DNA of 64,000 nt from Gardnerella vaginalis ATCC 14018 = JCM 11026 (GCF_001042655.1 NZ_AP012332.1:1364001-1428000); one strand, 5' to 3'. Positions 1 to 10,490 are shown, counted from the first letter of the stretch. The notes: a model not told the origin generated them from the sequence alone. Numbers and translations: made by a program.

Positions 1-3000
1 ATAACAACGGAAAACCAGACACATCTAAGGAAGGTAACAGCGTAAAAGGCAAAGTAAAGATTACTATTCCTGGATCTGATACTCCTCAAGAAGTTGAAGT
101 AAAGGTTAACGTTGTTGACCCAAGTGCATCTGAAGTCAACGTGCCACAGGGCAAGGATTTGCCAGAAGCTAAGGATGTTATTAAGGATTCTCACGATACT
201 AGTAAGTTCCCTAATGGCACTACGTTCGAGTGGAAACCTGAAGATAAACCAGATACTAACAATCCTGGCGCAAAGAATGGCAAGATTATTGTTACTATTC
301 CAGGTCAAAAGCCTGTGGAAGTGTCTGTAACAGTGAACGTTTTGCCAAAGCCAGAAGCGAATGTTGTGAACGTTCCACAAAATGGCACATTGCCAGAAGC
401 TAAGGATGTTATTAAGGATTCTAGCGATACCAGTAAGTTCCATAATGGCACTACGTTCGAGTGGGAAGATAGTGGCAAACCAACTACAGATACCGTTGGA
501 GAAAAGACAGGCGGTAAAGTAAAAGTCACCATTCCAGGTGTAAATGGCAAGTCTGGTTATACGATTGATGTTCCTGTAACTGTGAACGTAAACCCTGTGC
601 CTATAGCAAAGGAAACCACCGTCCCACAGAACAGCAATCCTGATCCTAAGAACAGCATTGATAACAACAACAAACTCCCTAAGGGAACCACATTCGAGTG
701 GAAGAAAGATGCTGCCCCAAAGACCGACAAGCCAGGCACTGCTAGTGGCACAGTGATTGTCAAGATTCCAGGGCAAGCACCTCAAGAAGTGCCTGTAACA
801 ATTACTGTTACAGCATCGCCTGAAGGAAATGACGTAACTGTGCTGCAGAAGACTGACGGCAAGGACAACACTCCTCAGCCAAAGGATGTTATTAAGAATA
901 ACGGAGATTTGCCTGAGAATGCCAAGACTTCTTGGAAGAAGAAGCCTGATACGTCAAAGACTGGCAACCAACCAGGAATTGTGACCGTTAAGGTGCCAGG
1001 CGAGCCAGATGTTGACATTTCAGTCAATGTGTTCGTTGTGCCAAATCCAGCCGGTAAAACAGTGAGCGTACATGTTGGTGATTCTCCAAGCGCAGAAAAC
1101 AGCATTGCCAATAAAAATGAGTTACCTAACGGAACCAAGTTTGCTTGGGCAACTAACGGTACTCCAGATACCAAGACAGCTGGAAACAATAAGAGCGGCA
1201 CTGTCGTGGTAACTATTCCAGGTATCGCAAATCCTGTGAACGTACCAGTAACAGTAAACGTTGTGGCACAGAACAAGCCATTTATCAACGATGGCAAAGC
1301 CGAAAACAAGCCTGGTGATAAAGGTTCTGCAGATAATGGCAAGACAACTATTACTGGTAAGGGAACTCCTGAAGCCACTATCAAGGTTCAAAACAGCAAT
1401 GGCACCGCATTGAAGGATGGCAATAAAGAAATAACTGTCACTGTAGATAAAGATGGCAACTTTACCGTTGATGTTCCTCATCAGACCCCTGGCACAACAC
1501 TCAAGCTTGTTCCAAACAAGGGTGGAGTTGATGGTGACGCAACTACTGTAACCGTCACTGCTAAACCACAAAAGCCAACGATTACGGTACCGACTGACAA
1601 CCAGAAGAACGACGGAAACGTAACTGTAACTCCGCCAACTGATGACACAACGGTTGTAAAGATTGAAATCAATGCTAAACCGAATTCAATCAATGGTCCA
1701 GAACAGCCAGTTCGCACAATTATTGCCAAGAAGGATAACGATGGTAAGTGGAAGATTGACGGAGACGCTCCAGATGGCGTAACTGTTAATCCAAATACTG
1801 GCGTTGTTACGATTCCAACAAAGAATTTGGAAGACGGCAGCACTATTACTGCAGTATCTAAGAACAAGACGGACAAACCATCTGATCCTGCTACTGCTGT
1901 AACTGGCTTTAAGACTCCACAGATTAGTGAGCAAACGCTAAAAGACAATCCAGATGATTCTACTAAACAAATCATCACTGGAAAGACTCTTCCGGGCGCA
2001 ACAGTAACTGTTACCGATAACAATGGCAATCAAATCGGAACTGGTACCGCAGATAAAGATGGCAACTTCACTATTACTATCGACAAGCAAAAGCCTGGTG
2101 CCATCGTCACCCTCACACCAACCAACGGTAAGGGTGATGGTGCAAAGACGGGCGATAGCGTAAATATTACTATTGGCGGAAATATTACTAAGCCGAATAT
2201 TGACACTCCAACCAATGGTGGTGCTAGCGTGACGCCTGATCTCACGGATACGCGCGTGAACAAGGTTGTAGTTACTTACACTCCAGAAGGCAGTGAAACA
2301 ACCGCAACGATTACTGTTGTTGCTGAAGGCGACAAGCATGAGTGGAAGATTGACGGAGACGCTCCAGAAGGCGTGACTGTTAATCCGCAAACTGGCGTTG
2401 TTACGATTCCAGCAAACAAGATTAAGAGCGGTAGCACTATTACTGCGCAATCAGAAGACAGTAGCGATAAGACTGGCAAGAGCAAGTCAGAAGTGGTAAC
2501 TGCTAAAGTTGCCGAAAAGGAGAAGCCTGCACCAGAACCAACGCCAACGCCTGCGGGTGAGCCGACTATACTCACACCACAAGATGGTGTTGAGCAAGGT
2601 TCCGCAACTGTTACCCCACCAGCAGACGCTGATACTCTCGAAATCACGTATACTCCAGAAGGCGATACAACGACTCCTGTAACAATTACCGTGAAGAAAG
2701 ATAAGAATGGTAACTGGACTATTGACGGTAACACTCCAACCGGCGTGACTGTTGATCCTAAGACTGGTAAAGTCACCATCCCTGCAACCCAAATCAAGGA
2801 TGGTAGTACGATTACCGCGCAAGCCAAGAAGAATGGTCAACCATCCAACATGGCAAACGGTAAAGTAGGAAATAACCCAACCAAGAAACCAACACCAACG
2901 CCAGAACCGGCACCGACACCGGAACCAGCACCTGCGCCAACCCCAGAACATGAATCTGGTTCTCATGATTCTGATGAACACACTGGCAACAGTGAAAACA

Positions 3001-3191
3001 ACAGGAATAAGAGCAATAACACTCAGTTACAAGCTCCTAAGTCTCCTGCACATCACTCCTCCGGTCAGGTTGCGCAATCAAAGTTAACCAATACAGGCTC
3101 TGCAATTGCTGCAGCAAGCACTGTTGCTGCACTCGCAGGCGCAATAGGTGCTGCACTCGCAGTCATTATTCGCAGGAAGAAGCGCGACTAA
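1..3191 (+). CDS. Rib/Ig-like repeat surface adhesin, cell-wall anchored (5' end outside window)
   Basis: The frame is open from the first bases, so the start lies upstream. Five complete and one partial Rib-like repeats of about 75 residues run to about base 1273. Each contains a GTTFEW-like segment, an IPG segment and a VxVTVNV strand. Ig-like modules follow at about 1276-2880, including three copies of a GDAPxGVTVNPxTGVVTIP-like block. A Pro/Thr/Glu wall-spanning stretch (about 2890-2950) and a Ser/Asn-rich stretch come next. The C terminus has LTNTG (an LPxTG variant), a hydrophobic helix and RRKKRD, which is a sortase signal. The family acts outside the cell in adhesion or biofilm; the ligand is unknown. 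Two Rib units are nearly identical at DNA level, so repeat number probably varies between strains. Confidence 0.9.
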   Translation, partial: NNGKPDTSKEGNSVKGKVKITIPGSDTPQEVEVKVNVVDPSASEVNVPQGKDLPEAKDVIKDSHDTSKFPNGTTFEWKPEDKPDTNNPGAKNGKIIVTIPGQKPVEVSVTVNVLPKPEANVVNVPQNGTLPEAKDVIKDSSDTSKFHNGTTFEWEDSGKPTTDTVGEKTGGKVKVTIPGVNGKSGYTIDVPVTVNVNPVPIAKETTVPQNSNPDPKNSIDNNNKLPKGTTFEWKKDAAPKTDKPGTASGTVIVKIPGQAPQEVPVTITVTASPEGNDVTVLQKTDGKDNTPQPKDVIKNNGDLPENAKTSWKKKPDTSKTGNQPGIVTVKVPGEPDVDISVNVFVVPNPAGKTVSVHVGDSPSAENSIANKNELPNGTKFAWATNGTPDTKTAGNNKSGTVVVTIPGIANPVNVPVTVNVVAQNKPFINDGKAENKPGDKGSADNGKTTITGKGTPEATIKVQNSNGTALKDGNKEITVTVDKDGNFTVDVPHQTPGTTLKLVPNKGGVDGDATTVTVTAKPQKPTITVPTDNQKNDGNVTVTPPTDDTTVVKIEINAKPNSINGPEQPVRTIIAKKDNDGKWKIDGDAPDGVTVNPNTGVVTIPTKNLEDGSTITAVSKNKTDKPSDPATAVTGFKTPQISEQTLKDNPDDSTKQIITGKTLPGATVTVTDNNGNQIGTGTADKDGNFTITIDKQKPGAIVTLTPTNGKGDGAKTGDSVNITIGGNITKPNIDTPTNGGASVTPDLTDTRVNKVVVTYTPEGSETTATITVVAEGDKHEWKIDGDAPEGVTVNPQTGVVTIPANKIKSGSTITAQSEDSSDKTGKSKSEVVTAKVAEKEKPAPEPTPTPAGEPTILTPQDGVEQGSATVTPPADADTLEITYTPEGDTTTPVTITVKKDKNGNWTIDGNTPTGVTVDPKTGKVTIPATQIKDGSTITAQAKKNGQPSNMANGKVGNNPTKKPTPTPEPAPTPEPAPAPTPEHESGSHDSDEHTGNSENNRNKSNNTQLQAPKSPAHHSSGQVAQSKLTNTGSAIAAASTVAALAGAIGAALAVIIRRKKRD

Positions 3192-3237
3192 ACGTTGGTG
3201 GTGCAACAAATATTAAAATTGAATAAATAATATACAT

Positions 3238-3294
3238 ATGCTCCGTGATAAAAGGGTTCGCAAAATTTACGACAACTCTTCAACCACGGAGCAT
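3238..3294 (+). terminator. Inverted repeat after adhesin gene, possible terminator
   Basis: ATGCTCCGTG at 3238-3247 pairs perfectly with CACGGAGCAT at 3285-3294 around a 37-base loop, 47 bases after the adhesin stop. There is no strong T-run, so termination is only a possibility. Confidence 0.35.
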
Positions 3295-3635
3295 TGTTAT
3301 ATCTGTAAAGCTATAGAACTGTAGACTACAGAGGTATAAGCTACAGAGATATAGGTGCGACAAATAGATGCCGTTAAATGATCTGGGTACTGGTAGCGAA
3401 ATAGCATACCACTGCGATAATGACAGCGTACTACTGGCATTAGGTAATATCAGGCGACATACGCAATGCTACACGTACTAAATATGGCATACTGAACTAC
3501 AGAGCTACTTACGTAATTTTTAACGCAACTCCAATCGCCTTACATTTTTCCTGCAAATGTGGTCAAATAAAGCCAGAGCGAAAACAGATGCCGTGGAATA
3601 ACACAGCAAATGTTTCCACATAACGCCAAAACGAC

Positions 3636-3669
3636 TACAAACGCCGGAGAAAATTCCCCGGCGTTTGTA
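3636..3669. repeat. ACAAACGC-family hairpin, copy 1
   Basis: A perfect 12-base inverted repeat: TACAAACGCCGG at 3636-3647 and its complement at 3658-3669, with a 10-base loop. The arm shares ACAAACGC with other intergenic hairpins in the window. It lies 13 bases from the copy of the fas 3' end, as a related hairpin does next to the real fas end. Confidence 0.7.
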
Positions 3670-3682
3670 AGTAAGCAGCAGC

Positions 3683-3727
3683 TCAGCAGTAGCAGCCGCT
3701 GGCATCTAGGCGAGCGTCTGGGTTTAG
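3683..3727 (-). repeat. 45-base copy of the 3' end of fas
   Basis: Bases 3683-3727 match 10718-10762 at 43 of 45 positions and in the same orientation. The match covers the last 14 codons and stop of fas. Translated on the minus strand it would read NPDARLDASGCYC followed by a stop. Similarity ends abruptly at 3728. Together with the real fas end it forms a direct repeat around the amylopullulanase gene. Confidence 0.8.
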
Positions 3728-3978
3728 AGCGTAGTACGGTTTCCTTACTTGGTATTGCGCGAGGTTTGAGTATTTCTCTCCTCGCAAATCCCGTCGCTAC
3801 TCTCCTCTTTTATTGCTCGTATAGAAATACATCAAACCTTCTGAATATCTAGAACTTTTGCGTGGTTTTTATCACCGAGATTCTCGATTTTTCTTGCTAC
3901 TTCAGCGAATCACCATCAAAGATGCTGAGGTTCATCTCATTCAGTGCGAAAAATCTCGAATCTATACCTAACTTGGCG

Positions 3979-4042
3979 CAACCTTGTAGTGCGTTTGTAC
4001 CTGATTTACGGCGTGTCGTCATACAATCGCACTACAAGGTTG
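3979..4042. repeat. 15-base inverted repeat with TAGTGCG arms
   Basis: CAACCTTGTAGTGCG at 3979-3993 and its exact complement at 4028-4042. The loop contains the recurrent GGCGTGTC motif. The arms share ACTACA/TGTAGT sequence with the repeat at 10622-10702. Confidence 0.6.
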
Positions 4043-4110
4043 ATCGTCGTTCGCGCGGATTAGCCGTGTGATTCCGAACGTCTATTAGTAGCCGCTCGGC
4101 TGATCTGGCG

Positions 4111-4133
4111 CGTAAAGTCCACTGGACTTTACG
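4111..4133. terminator. Hairpin downstream of amylopullulanase gene
   Basis: CGTAAAGTCC and GGACTTTACG pair perfectly around ACT. It lies about 120 bases past the minus-strand stop at 4255. There is no clear T-run. Confidence 0.35.
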
Positions 4134-4157
4134 TTTAAGCCAAATCACGCTTTGAAG

Positions 4158-4189
4158 GAGCTTGAAATGCGTTATGAAATTTCAAGCTC
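4158..4189 (-). terminator. Hairpin downstream of amylopullulanase gene
   Basis: GAGCTTGAAAT at 4158-4168 pairs perfectly with 4179-4189 around a 10-base loop. It is the first strong hairpin after the minus-strand stop at 4255. Its stem end is AT-rich but no long T-run follows. Confidence 0.4.
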
Positions 4190-4254
4190 AGTCAAAGCAA
4201 ACGCACTACAAAAGTGCTCTCGCGCGCGACGCTTTAAAACTCAAAGCCACAAAT

Positions 4255-7200
4255 CTATCTAAATGCAACTTTATAACGAGCAATAGCTGCAACAAATGTA
4301 AGTATAATGAACAGCGCAAAAGTATAAACAATGTTGCTTCCTGTTTGAAGCATAGATCCACCACGCTTTGAAACACCATTATCTACAACAGTTACTTCAG
4401 TCCATGCGATTTGTTTGCCACTCTCGTCTACAAGTAGAACAGTGTGTTTACCAGAGTATCCAGCTGGGAATATTGCATCGAATTGAGGCACGCCATTCAC
4501 CATTCGTACAGTAACATACTTTGAACCGTCGGAGCCTTTAAGCAATCGCGGAGACGAGTAGATGTATGCGTAAGCATATGCAATACCTTCACGATTCAGA
4601 CGTTCAATAAACTCGCCGTTTTGAATGCGAATGTTTACTTTGTTCACAATTCCAGCATTCGCAACATTATTGTCTCGTACTAGCAGAGTTCCTCTTAGCT
4701 CTGACTTAAGCTGCTGCACTGTTGCCGGTGCAGTAGGAGTTGGAGCAGCTGATGATGGCTTAGCAGGCGCAGATACAGCAGAATTTGAGGAAGATTCAGG
4801 TTTTGTTTTAGCTGGTTTAGACTGATCTGAATTTTCATGCACATTCTGCTTAGGTTTTGAATGAGTTTGATATTCAGAAGTAGAGTGAGACTCAGCATTA
4901 GGCTTAGATTCAATACTATTATTAGGTTCATGAGCAGGCGTATTAGACTTAGAGCCTTGCTGGGATGCAGAACCTGATTCGGAATTACTAGGAGCAGTAC
5001 CCACATCTGGGACTAAAGTATGTGGAGCAGGATGATTTTCAGTATCAGAGTCTCCAGGAGTTTGCTCACGACCAGGCGTAGATGAATTTGGCTCATGAGT
5101 TCCAGGATGAGTTTCTCCAGGAGTTGGAGTTGGAACTGGCGCTGGCTGAGGAGCCGGATTCACAGGATTAGAACCAGGCTGAGGATGAGGGCCAGGCGCT
5201 GGAGCCGGATTTGGCACTACAGGACCAGGAACAGGTGGCTGAGGTGATGGAGTAACAGTACCAGGAGTTTGTTCATGCCCAGGAGTAGATGGATTCGGCT
5301 TCTGCGTACCAGGCTTAGATCCATCCTTCAACTTATTGATATCCAAAGGATTCATCTTATATTTGAGAACATCATCAACATTAATATTTGCAAAAGGATT
5401 GTCGTTCTTCTTTTCAGCATCCTTCACAAGTACTGAAGTCGAAAGAGCAGAAACCTTGTAATTTCCATTGTCATCTACAGATGCTTCAGGACACACTGAC
5501 TCATCATTGCTGTTAGCTTTCCCATCAGCAATGCGCACGCGATACTTTCCTTTGCCAATATTCACAGTAAATTCACCACTATTAGCATTGAAAATAAACA
5601 CATACGTTTTACCGTTGTTGTCAACACTAAATGCGTTAATACCATCGCTGCTCTTAATCCAATGCATATTATTGTTAACATCAGAATATTCAGAATCTCG
5701 TAAAGCTGGAATCTCGTTTCTTAGCTTTATCAACGCTTTGAAGTACTCGACAGCATCTTCATTCGTTTTAACTAGATCCCACTTAACGGAATTGTCACCG
5801 TCGCCAGCATTGTAACTATTAGCATTACCATTCTTGCTTCGTAAGAACTCTTGACCAAGCTCAAAGAATGGCATGCCATGCGCAAACATTACAAGCGAAT
5901 TAGCAAGCATTACTCGCTTCTTAAGATTCTCTTCTGTCTCATTAGGCAAGGATTTCTTCAACTTATCGTAAAGATTAAGATTGTCGTGAGCTTCAACATA
6001 TTGCACAGTCTGACCAGCATTCGCGTAGCGCCTACCAGTGCAGCTTGCGTTTCCAGGCTGGCAACCGTAAAGATTTTGCATTACAAGATTGTCGCTGCCT
6101 CTGTTTCCAGACACGAATCCAGCAACATCATCATCTCCTTGACCCTTTACAGCATCACGGAAGGAATCGTTAAAGAACGCAACGCCATTATTTTCAGCAA
6201 GCTTATACGCATTAGGCTGAATAGTGCGGTTTCCATAAGGCAATTGGCTCATATCCCAGCCTTCGCCAAGAATAATCGAGTTCGGGTCAATTGCATGAAC
6301 AGCTTCACGCACTTCCTTAATGGTTTCAAGGTCAATCAATCCCATCAAATCAAAACGGAAGCCGTCAATACCGTACTCTTTAGCCCAATACTTTACAGAG
6401 TCAACAATATACTTTCGCATCATTTTGCGCTCTGAAGCAGTATCGTTTCCGCAACCAGATCTATTAGACAAGCTGCCGTCATCGTTGTAACGGAAGTAGT
6501 AGCCTGGCACAGTCTGTCCAAAAGCGTTCTTTTCTGCGTTATAAACATGGTTATAAACCACGTCCATAATCACGCGCAAACCAGCCTTATGTAGACCTTC
6601 AACCATTTGCTTTAGCTCAGTAATGCGCGTAGCAGGATTTGCTGAATCAGACGCATAGGAGCCTTCTGGAACGTTGTAGTTTATTGGATCATAGCCCCAG
6701 TTTTGATGAGGATTATCTTTGTCGTTCTTATCAACATAACTCAAATCTCCTGCTTCATTAACAGAACCAAAATCATACATTGGCATGATTTGCACATGAG
6801 TGATGCCGAGGGACTTCAAATAATCAAAGCCAGTTGGCTTGCCATCTTTTTTAGCACCAGATTGAATTACACCAAGATACTTTCCGCGCTTTGCAACATC
6901 TACGCCAGAACTTTCATGAATCGAAAAGTCGCGAATATTCATTTCTGCAATAGTCGCATCAGTTGGACGCTTTCCAAATGATGCCTTACGAGATACAGGT
7001 GTTGCCATGTTGCCACCGAATACAACGGATCTCATTCCATTTCGCACAGCAGCTTTTGCATAAGGGTCTGGAGAATTATTAACAGTGCCATCTGCAAAAT
7101 AAACCTTGTATGTATAAGCAGTGCCAGCTTTTGCATAACTCGTAGTAATACTCCACACGCCAAGCTTTCCATCTTCTGTGCCAAGAGTCATATCTTGCTT

Positions 7201-10200
7201 TTTATCTTCTTGCGCTTTTTCATCAGTTGACTTATAAGTTACTAACTCCACTTTTGCAGCAGTTGGCGCCCAAAGCTTGAAAGTCGTAGAACCATCTTTT
7301 ACAACAGCACCCAAGTCATCGCCTGTGTACGCATACTTTTGATCAAACTCATCAGTGCGAACAATCTTAGAACCTTTAACAGTTGAAGCAGACACTGTTT
7401 TAGGCATTCCACCAACACCCTTAATGTTGATTTCATACATTTTCTTAAGATCTAATTCGTTCTTTGCAGTGATTACGATCCTATTATCCACAACAGCAAC
7501 TTGCGAAATATCTATTGTCTTGTGTTGATTTTTCTTTGAATCTGTAACATCAGTTACAGTAACATTTTTCTTCTCAACTTCCGAAGGGTCGCCGCTCACG
7601 TTTACAGTAAATTCCTTAAAAGACGTAATATCAGCATTAATAGCATTAGCCTTCGTGTTGATTACGTTTGGGCTTAAGTAAACTCTACTATCGCCCTGCA
7701 TAAGCCAGATTTCAGCATTACCAGTGTTACCATCTTCGCTTAAAGTAATTGCTTTTGCAGGAATTGGGCGATCGCCTTCGCCAGGATCTTTAGAAACCCA
7801 ATCGTTGCCTTGCATAGAATAGCGCACAATAAACTTTGAATCTTTTATGCCAGAATCATTGTGGAATGTATATTCTGCAATCTTACCGAAATCATCATGA
7901 GCCGTAAAATCTTGCTTTACGCCCTTCTCACTACCGCACCAAGTCCAAAGATTCCAACCAGCGTAATCCTTGTTTGTTCTGCGGTAGTGAACAGTAACAT
8001 TTAATGTTTTAATGCTATTAAGCTTGTTAGAGACTTCAGATGGAGGTTCTGCAAAAGTATTTGAATCTCCTCCGTAAACCCAAGCTTCGCCAACACCATC
8101 TTCGATTTGCCAGATATTACGATCTCCGCCGTCCTTATGCCAGTCCTGACCATCAACGGGTTTCTCGGTAATAATAAATCCAACTTTTCCGCTCTCGTAA
8201 GTGCCATCAGCTTCAACTGCGTAAGTCTTACCAAAAGCGTCTTGACCATTGAATTCATGCCAAGCACCTTTTATCTCTTGACCATCTGCATTTTTAAGAC
8301 CCCAGATATAGACGCCCATATGGCGATTGTCACCATATTTTTGCTTATAGTGAATAACAATCTTTGTCTTTAATTCAGTAGGCTTTGAAGATGTGTCCTC
8401 AACCTTGCAAGGAATGCTAGCAGATTCAGAACCTTTCAAATCGGCATCTACTACATAAGTTTTCGAACCAGCTTGAATTTCAAAGTTTGCTCCAGACTGA
8501 TTGTTCTTGTTATACCAATTACTTCCACCGTCATTAAATACAGCAGTAATTTGCTTGCCATTATTAGGAATTGTTCTTGCAAACCAACCATCGCAAACTT
8601 TGCGCATTGGTCTACCAGGAACTGCAGTCCAAGATCCATTGCCGATTTGATAATGAATATTTACAGAACTTGGATTACCTGCTTTATTTTTAGCATTAAA
8701 ATAGACAGTTGTTGACTGGTCTTTAGCATCGTCAACATTGTATTTTGGATCAGATTCATCACGTGCTGGACCAGCTTTACTAGCGCTATCTGCTTTAGAA
8801 TCCACATGCAAAGCAATTGCAGAATAAGGAGCAATAGTCGCAGCAACCTTGCCATCTGTAACTTTAACAGTCTTAGAGCAATTCCCCGCAGCATAAACGT
8901 TGCAATACTCACCATTTGGCAAATCAGTAGTATACAAAACTTTCTTTGCGTTTGGAGTATTGTTAATTGCTAAGAAGCCCTTGCCTGCGCGGCTAAATGC
9001 AATGTTATTATTGTCACTCTCCTGCCAATTAGTGACTTGAGCACCATTTACAGCATTAAAGAAGCCAACCATTCCACGAATCGAAGTCCAACGCTGAGTG
9101 CACTGCCAACCAGTTGTTGGAGAACAATCTACATTTGGAACAGAGGTTTCAGTCGCACCAGGCGCACCATCATCCTTATTTTTTGCATCAAACCTATACC
9201 CCGAGTAAATGTTTGGGTTTCCGTAAGGGTAGCCAAGCATAAACGCGTTTGCAAGCTCGTAGCGAGGACCATCCTTATAAGTAAGAGTGCGCACATAATT
9301 TTCTCGAGGAGTATCCCAATTAGTAACAAAAATTGAAGCTTTATCGCTTGGAACAAGTCCATTAGTAATATTCTTTAGATTCGAAATTGAACCATAAAAA
9401 TTGCTCTTTAATCGGTAGGAATACTGGAATTCGTTGACTTCACCTTCCTTTAAATGCTGATCTGGCTGTATTTCTTTAGCTTCAGAAGGATCACCAATCG
9501 TCTCCTGCATCCACCAAATCTTGTCAGGCGTAGTGTGCGCAGCATCAGCAGCAGCTTTCTTAATCGCAGCCATATCTGTTGGAGAAATATGCTTTACTGC
9601 ATCGATACGGAAGCCAGCAACACCAAGTTTCAGCAAATTAGCAAAGTACTTGCCTAAAGTTTCGCGCACATGCTGCTTTGACGTATCCAAATCAAGCAAG
9701 CCAACAAGCCTGCGATTCCACACTTCCTCCGCATTGTTATAGTGCTCAATATTCCTAGCATCTTGATGGAAATCATCCTTCTTATATCCAGCATCTGGGA
9801 AATCTTCTTTAGCAGCGCTATATTGGCTCCCACCAACACCCTCTGTATGAGTGTCACCAGCACCAGTCATGTGATTAATAACAGCATCCGCAATAATTCC
9901 AACACCTGCAACTTTGCAAGTGTCAATCATGCTCTTAAACTCATTTTCAGTACCGAGTTTTGACTTTAATTTATAGCTAACAGGCTGATAAGAAGTCCAC
10001 CACTGAGTACCCTTTACATGCTCATTTGGAGGAGACACCTGCACATACTTAACACCCTCAGGACCATAAGTTGTTTTGCATTCTTGAGCAATACTCTTCC
10101 AATTCTGCTGGAATGCAGTAACAATAACGCCCTTACGGTTAAGAGTTAGATTGCTAGATTGAGGATTACTAGATTCACTACTAGACTCACTACTAGCGCT

Positions 10201-10299
10201 TGCATTGCCAACAACAGCAAAACCTGTTATTAACATTGCACTCGCTGCAATCATAGAAACTATTTTCGACGCAAGGTGGCGATGAGCGACCATCTGCAT
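4255..10299 (-). CDS. apuB: Cell-surface amylopullulanase (alpha-amylase + pullulanase)
   Basis: A secreted bifunctional enzyme of 2014 residues that should cut alpha-1,4 and alpha-1,6 bonds in starch, glycogen or pullulan. After a signal peptide (about 1-36) comes a GH13 amylase domain with GFRIDAVKH (nucleophile D233), E266 and D329. Carbohydrate-binding modules follow: CBM25-like at about 540-620 and two CBM41-like at about 645-880. A CBM48-like segment at about 1000 leads to the pullulanase domain with NWGYDP near 1200, D1317, E1346 and D1439. A long Pro/Ser linker (about 1660-1860), a beta-rich domain and a C-terminal LQTG-helix-RYKVAFR tail suggest surface anchoring, although the sorting motif is atypical. 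The first ATG was chosen because GGAGGAAAG lies a few bases upstream. The domain order matches bifidobacterial ApuB. Confidence 0.93.
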   Translation of the reverse strand: MQMVAHRHLASKIVSMIAASAMLITGFAVVGNASASSESSSESSNPQSSNLTLNRKGVIVTAFQQNWKSIAQECKTTYGPEGVKYVQVSPPNEHVKGTQWWTSYQPVSYKLKSKLGTENEFKSMIDTCKVAGVGIIADAVINHMTGAGDTHTEGVGGSQYSAAKEDFPDAGYKKDDFHQDARNIEHYNNAEEVWNRRLVGLLDLDTSKQHVRETLGKYFANLLKLGVAGFRIDAVKHISPTDMAAIKKAAADAAHTTPDKIWWMQETIGDPSEAKEIQPDQHLKEGEVNEFQYSYRLKSNFYGSISNLKNITNGLVPSDKASIFVTNWDTPRENYVRTLTYKDGPRYELANAFMLGYPYGNPNIYSGYRFDAKNKDDGAPGATETSVPNVDCSPTTGWQCTQRWTSIRGMVGFFNAVNGAQVTNWQESDNNNIAFSRAGKGFLAINNTPNAKKVLYTTDLPNGEYCNVYAAGNCSKTVKVTDGKVAATIAPYSAIALHVDSKADSASKAGPARDESDPKYNVDDAKDQSTTVYFNAKNKAGNPSSVNIHYQIGNGSWTAVPGRPMRKVCDGWFARTIPNNGKQITAVFNDGGSNWYNKNNQSGANFEIQAGSKTYVVDADLKGSESASIPCKVEDTSSKPTELKTKIVIHYKQKYGDNRHMGVYIWGLKNADGQEIKGAWHEFNGQDAFGKTYAVEADGTYESGKVGFIITEKPVDGQDWHKDGGDRNIWQIEDGVGEAWVYGGDSNTFAEPPSEVSNKLNSIKTLNVTVHYRRTNKDYAGWNLWTWCGSEKGVKQDFTAHDDFGKIAEYTFHNDSGIKDSKFIVRYSMQGNDWVSKDPGEGDRPIPAKAITLSEDGNTGNAEIWLMQGDSRVYLSPNVINTKANAINADITSFKEFTVNVSGDPSEVEKKNVTVTDVTDSKKNQHKTIDISQVAVVDNRIVITAKNELDLKKMYEINIKGVGGMPKTVSASTVKGSKIVRTDEFDQKYAYTGDDLGAVVKDGSTTFKLWAPTAAKVELVTYKSTDEKAQEDKKQDMTLGTEDGKLGVWSITTSYAKAGTAYTYKVYFADGTVNNSPDPYAKAAVRNGMRSVVFGGNMATPVSRKASFGKRPTDATIAEMNIRDFSIHESSGVDVAKRGKYLGVIQSGAKKDGKPTGFDYLKSLGITHVQIMPMYDFGSVNEAGDLSYVDKNDKDNPHQNWGYDPINYNVPEGSYASDSANPATRITELKQMVEGLHKAGLRVIMDVVYNHVYNAEKNAFGQTVPGYYFRYNDDGSLSNRSGCGNDTASERKMMRKYIVDSVKYWAKEYGIDGFRFDLMGLIDLETIKEVREAVHAIDPNSIILGEGWDMSQLPYGNRTIQPNAYKLAENNGVAFFNDSFRDAVKGQGDDDVAGFVSGNRGSDNLVMQNLYGCQPGNASCTGRRYANAGQTVQYVEAHDNLNLYDKLKKSLPNETEENLKKRVMLANSLVMFAHGMPFFELGQEFLRSKNGNANSYNAGDGDNSVKWDLVKTNEDAVEYFKALIKLRNEIPALRDSEYSDVNNNMHWIKSSDGINAFSVDNNGKTYVFIFNANSGEFTVNIGKGKYRVRIADGKANSNDESVCPEASVDDNGNYKVSALSTSVLVKDAEKKNDNPFANINVDDVLKYKMNPLDINKLKDGSKPGTQKPNPSTPGHEQTPGTVTPSPQPPVPGPVVPNPAPAPGPHPQPGSNPVNPAPQPAPVPTPTPGETHPGTHEPNSSTPGREQTPGDSDTENHPAPHTLVPDVGTAPSNSESGSASQQGSKSNTPAHEPNNSIESKPNAESHSTSEYQTHSKPKQNVHENSDQSKPAKTKPESSSNSAVSAPAKPSSAAPTPTAPATVQQLKSELRGTLLVRDNNVANAGIVNKVNIRIQNGEFIERLNREGIAYAYAYIYSSPRLLKGSDGSKYVTVRMVNGVPQFDAIFPAGYSGKHTVLLVDESGKQIAWTEVTVVDNGVSKRGGSMLQTGSNIVYTFALFIILTFVAAIARYKVAFR

Positions 10300-10398
10300 A
10301 TCCTTTCCTCCGTTGGCACAAACATGCTTCTATATTGTTTTATTCCATGCAAAACATGAAAACTATAGGTGACACAACTATGTTTCACTTCTTATTAC

Positions 10399-10412
10399 AA
10401 CCAACTTTGGTT
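10399..10412. promoter_or_regulatory. Possible operator upstream of amylopullulanase gene
   Basis: AACCAACTTTGGTT is a near-palindrome (six of seven half-site positions) about 100 bases upstream of the start codon. Its size and symmetry fit a LacI-type maltose regulator site. No regulator gene is adjacent, so the link is a guess. Confidence 0.25.
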
Positions 10413-10490
10413 TACACATAAGATTGCTTATTTTGAACGCAAATCGCCATAAGCACATTGAATTTTTCGCAATTTTGCACGTAAGGAGCT

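Larger units (their letters stand above)
3192..4254. other. Long intergenic region without a convincing gene
   Basis: About 1 kb between the adhesin and the amylopullulanase gene, whose 3' ends face each other. The short open frames here have no recognisable motif or good ribosome binding site. The stretch holds several inverted repeats, one GGCGTGTC motif (4010-4017) and a 45-base copy of the end of the fas gene. Short direct repeats of ctacagag occur around 3328-3350. It looks like accumulated non-coding repeat DNA. Confidence 0.6.

Noticed and set aside
305-2981. Several long minus-strand frames inside the adhesin
   Set aside because: They mirror the repetitive Thr/Val/Asp codons, have no binding sites and no recognisable domain.
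3520-4371. Short open frames in the long intergenic region
   Set aside because: No motif, no good start context, and they run through inverted repeats and the fas-tail copy.
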